From positions 1 to 5,589 of the forward strand of contig CAIQEX010000048.1 in the NCBI GenBank assembly GCA_903870955.1: a stretch of DNA of 5,589 nt. Reading direction: 5' to 3'. Positions 4,945 to 5,589 of the stretch are shown here, piece after piece. The position numbers and the translations under genes were made by a program. The stretch's first letter is position 1; each line of letters opens with the position of its first letter. Source of the stretch: an uncultured beta proteobacterium (GTDB lineage Bacteria > Pseudomonadota > Gammaproteobacteria > Burkholderiales > Burkholderiaceae_C). The notes beneath the pieces were generated by a model. That model saw only the letters and a list, made by a program, of their open reading frames with translations. It was not told where the DNA came from and did not search any database.

Positions 4945-5589
4945 TTAGTGTCCGGAAGCTCCGGAAGCACCCAGACCGGTTTCGGAACGTACTTGTTGAG
5001 CCGGGAAGGCTGCACGTTCTTTGGCGGCGTTGGCACTGCGGTCCATGATGGAGAACAGCCAGATACCGACAAAGCCGATGGTCATGGAGAACAGCGCAGG
5101 CGAGGTGTAGGGGAACCAGGCCGAGCCCTTGGGGTTGCCCAGAGTGGCTTCCCAAACGGAAGGCGACACAACTGTCAAGCCAACCGAAGAGATCAGACCC
5201 ATGAAGCCGCCGATGACAGCGCCCTTGGTGGTGCAGTCTTTCCACAGCACAGACATGAACAGCACGGGGAAGTTAGCCGATGCTGCAATAGCGAAGGCCA
5301 GCGACACCATGAAGGCGATGTTCTGTTTCTCGAAGGCGATGCCCAGAGCCACCGCCACGATGCCCAGGGCGACCGTGGTGTAACGCGAGACGCGCAACTC
5401 GTCAGCGCTATCAGCCTTGCCCTTCTTGATCAGCGTGGCGTAGATGTCATGCGACACAGCCGATGCGCCAGACAGGGTCAAGCCTGCCACCACAGCCAGA
5501 ATGGTTGCAAATGCCACAGCGGAGATAAAGCCGAAGAACACATTGCCGCCCACAGCCTTGGCAACCAGCACAGCCGCCATGTTGGCCGA
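4945..5589 (-). CDS. actP: Acetate/cation symporter ActP, C-terminal part (5' end outside window)
   Basis: The frame is open through the right edge and gives the last 214 residues of a sodium:solute symporter (SSS family) permease of the ActP type, an inner-membrane importer of acetate and related short monocarboxylates; the full protein is usually about 550 residues. The most telling segment is [26 protein letters not shown] (26-51 of the visible part), characteristic of ActP. GNPKG (151-155) and [11 protein letters not shown] (159-169) are also typical. Hydrophobic segments lie near 18-38, 70-86, 91-115, 123-141 and 164-182, followed by a polar cytoplasm-like tail ending in a Gly/Ser/Ala-rich stretch. 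The true start, and any DUF485 (YjcH-type) partner gene normally found upstream, would lie beyond the window. It converges on the oxidoreductase gene across a shared terminator. Substrate assignment within the family is by resemblance. Confidence 0.92.
   Translation of the reverse strand, partial: SANMAAVLVAKAVGGNVFFGFISAVAFATILAVVAGLTLSGASAVSHDIYATLIKKGKADSADELRVSRYTTVALGIVAVALGIAFEKQNIAFMVSLAFAIAASANFPVLFMSVLWKDCTTKGAVIGGFMGLISSVGLTVVSPSVWEATLGNPKGSAWFPYTSPALFSMTIGFVGIWLFSIMDRSANAAKERAAFPAQQVRSETGLGASGASGH

Noticed and set aside
1..5589. Defence, phage, transposon or CRISPR content
   Set aside because: No repeats with regular spacing, transposase or integrase motifs, terminal inverted repeats or tRNA-like sequences were seen. 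All recognised genes are metabolic, transport or envelope genes.

Overview
The window looks like an ordinary chromosomal stretch from a GC-rich Betaproteobacterium, most likely of the Comamonadaceae type (for example Rhodoferax or Polaromonas relatives). This placement is an inference from protein style and gene content: an intracellular polyhydroxyalkanoate (PHA) depolymerase, an ActP-type acetate permease, a glutathione transferase with the ELDAEF-type tail, and GC-rich codon use. No rRNA or other marker gene is present to confirm it. Coding density is high and no mobile element, tRNA, rRNA or CRISPR array was seen.

Layout, left to right. (1) A minus-strand lipoprotein gene starts at GTG 461 and runs off the left edge; it carries a clear lipobox and a Sel1-like stretch. 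(2) A 131-bp divergent intergenic region holds a 19-bp imperfect palindrome. (3) A plus-strand LysE/RhtB-type exporter follows. (4) A 112-bp convergent gap contains two weak inverted repeats. (5) A minus-strand glutathione S-transferase-like gene comes next. (6) A 136-bp divergent region follows it. (7) The plus-strand run is phaZ (intracellular PHA depolymerase with a Cys-Asp-His triad), then an unrecognised 90-residue ORF 26 nt downstream, then a medium-chain dehydrogenase/reductase of the quinone-oxidoreductase type. (8) A strong bidirectional intrinsic terminator and a second hairpin lie in the convergent gap. (9) The C-terminal part of a minus-strand actP-like acetate/cation symporter runs off the right edge.

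Functionally, phaZ and actP both feed acetyl-CoA/acetate metabolism (storage polymer mobilisation and acetate uptake), but they are convergent and separated by a terminator, so they are neighbours and not an operon. The only candidate operon is phaZ plus the small ORF, possibly reading on into the oxidoreductase. For four genes the ribosome binding sites favour starts downstream of the longest possible start (GST 1991, phaZ 2128, small ORF 3375, oxidoreductase 3723). No clearly novel multi-gene system is evident. The least explained items are the 90-residue ORF and the palindrome upstream of the exporter.
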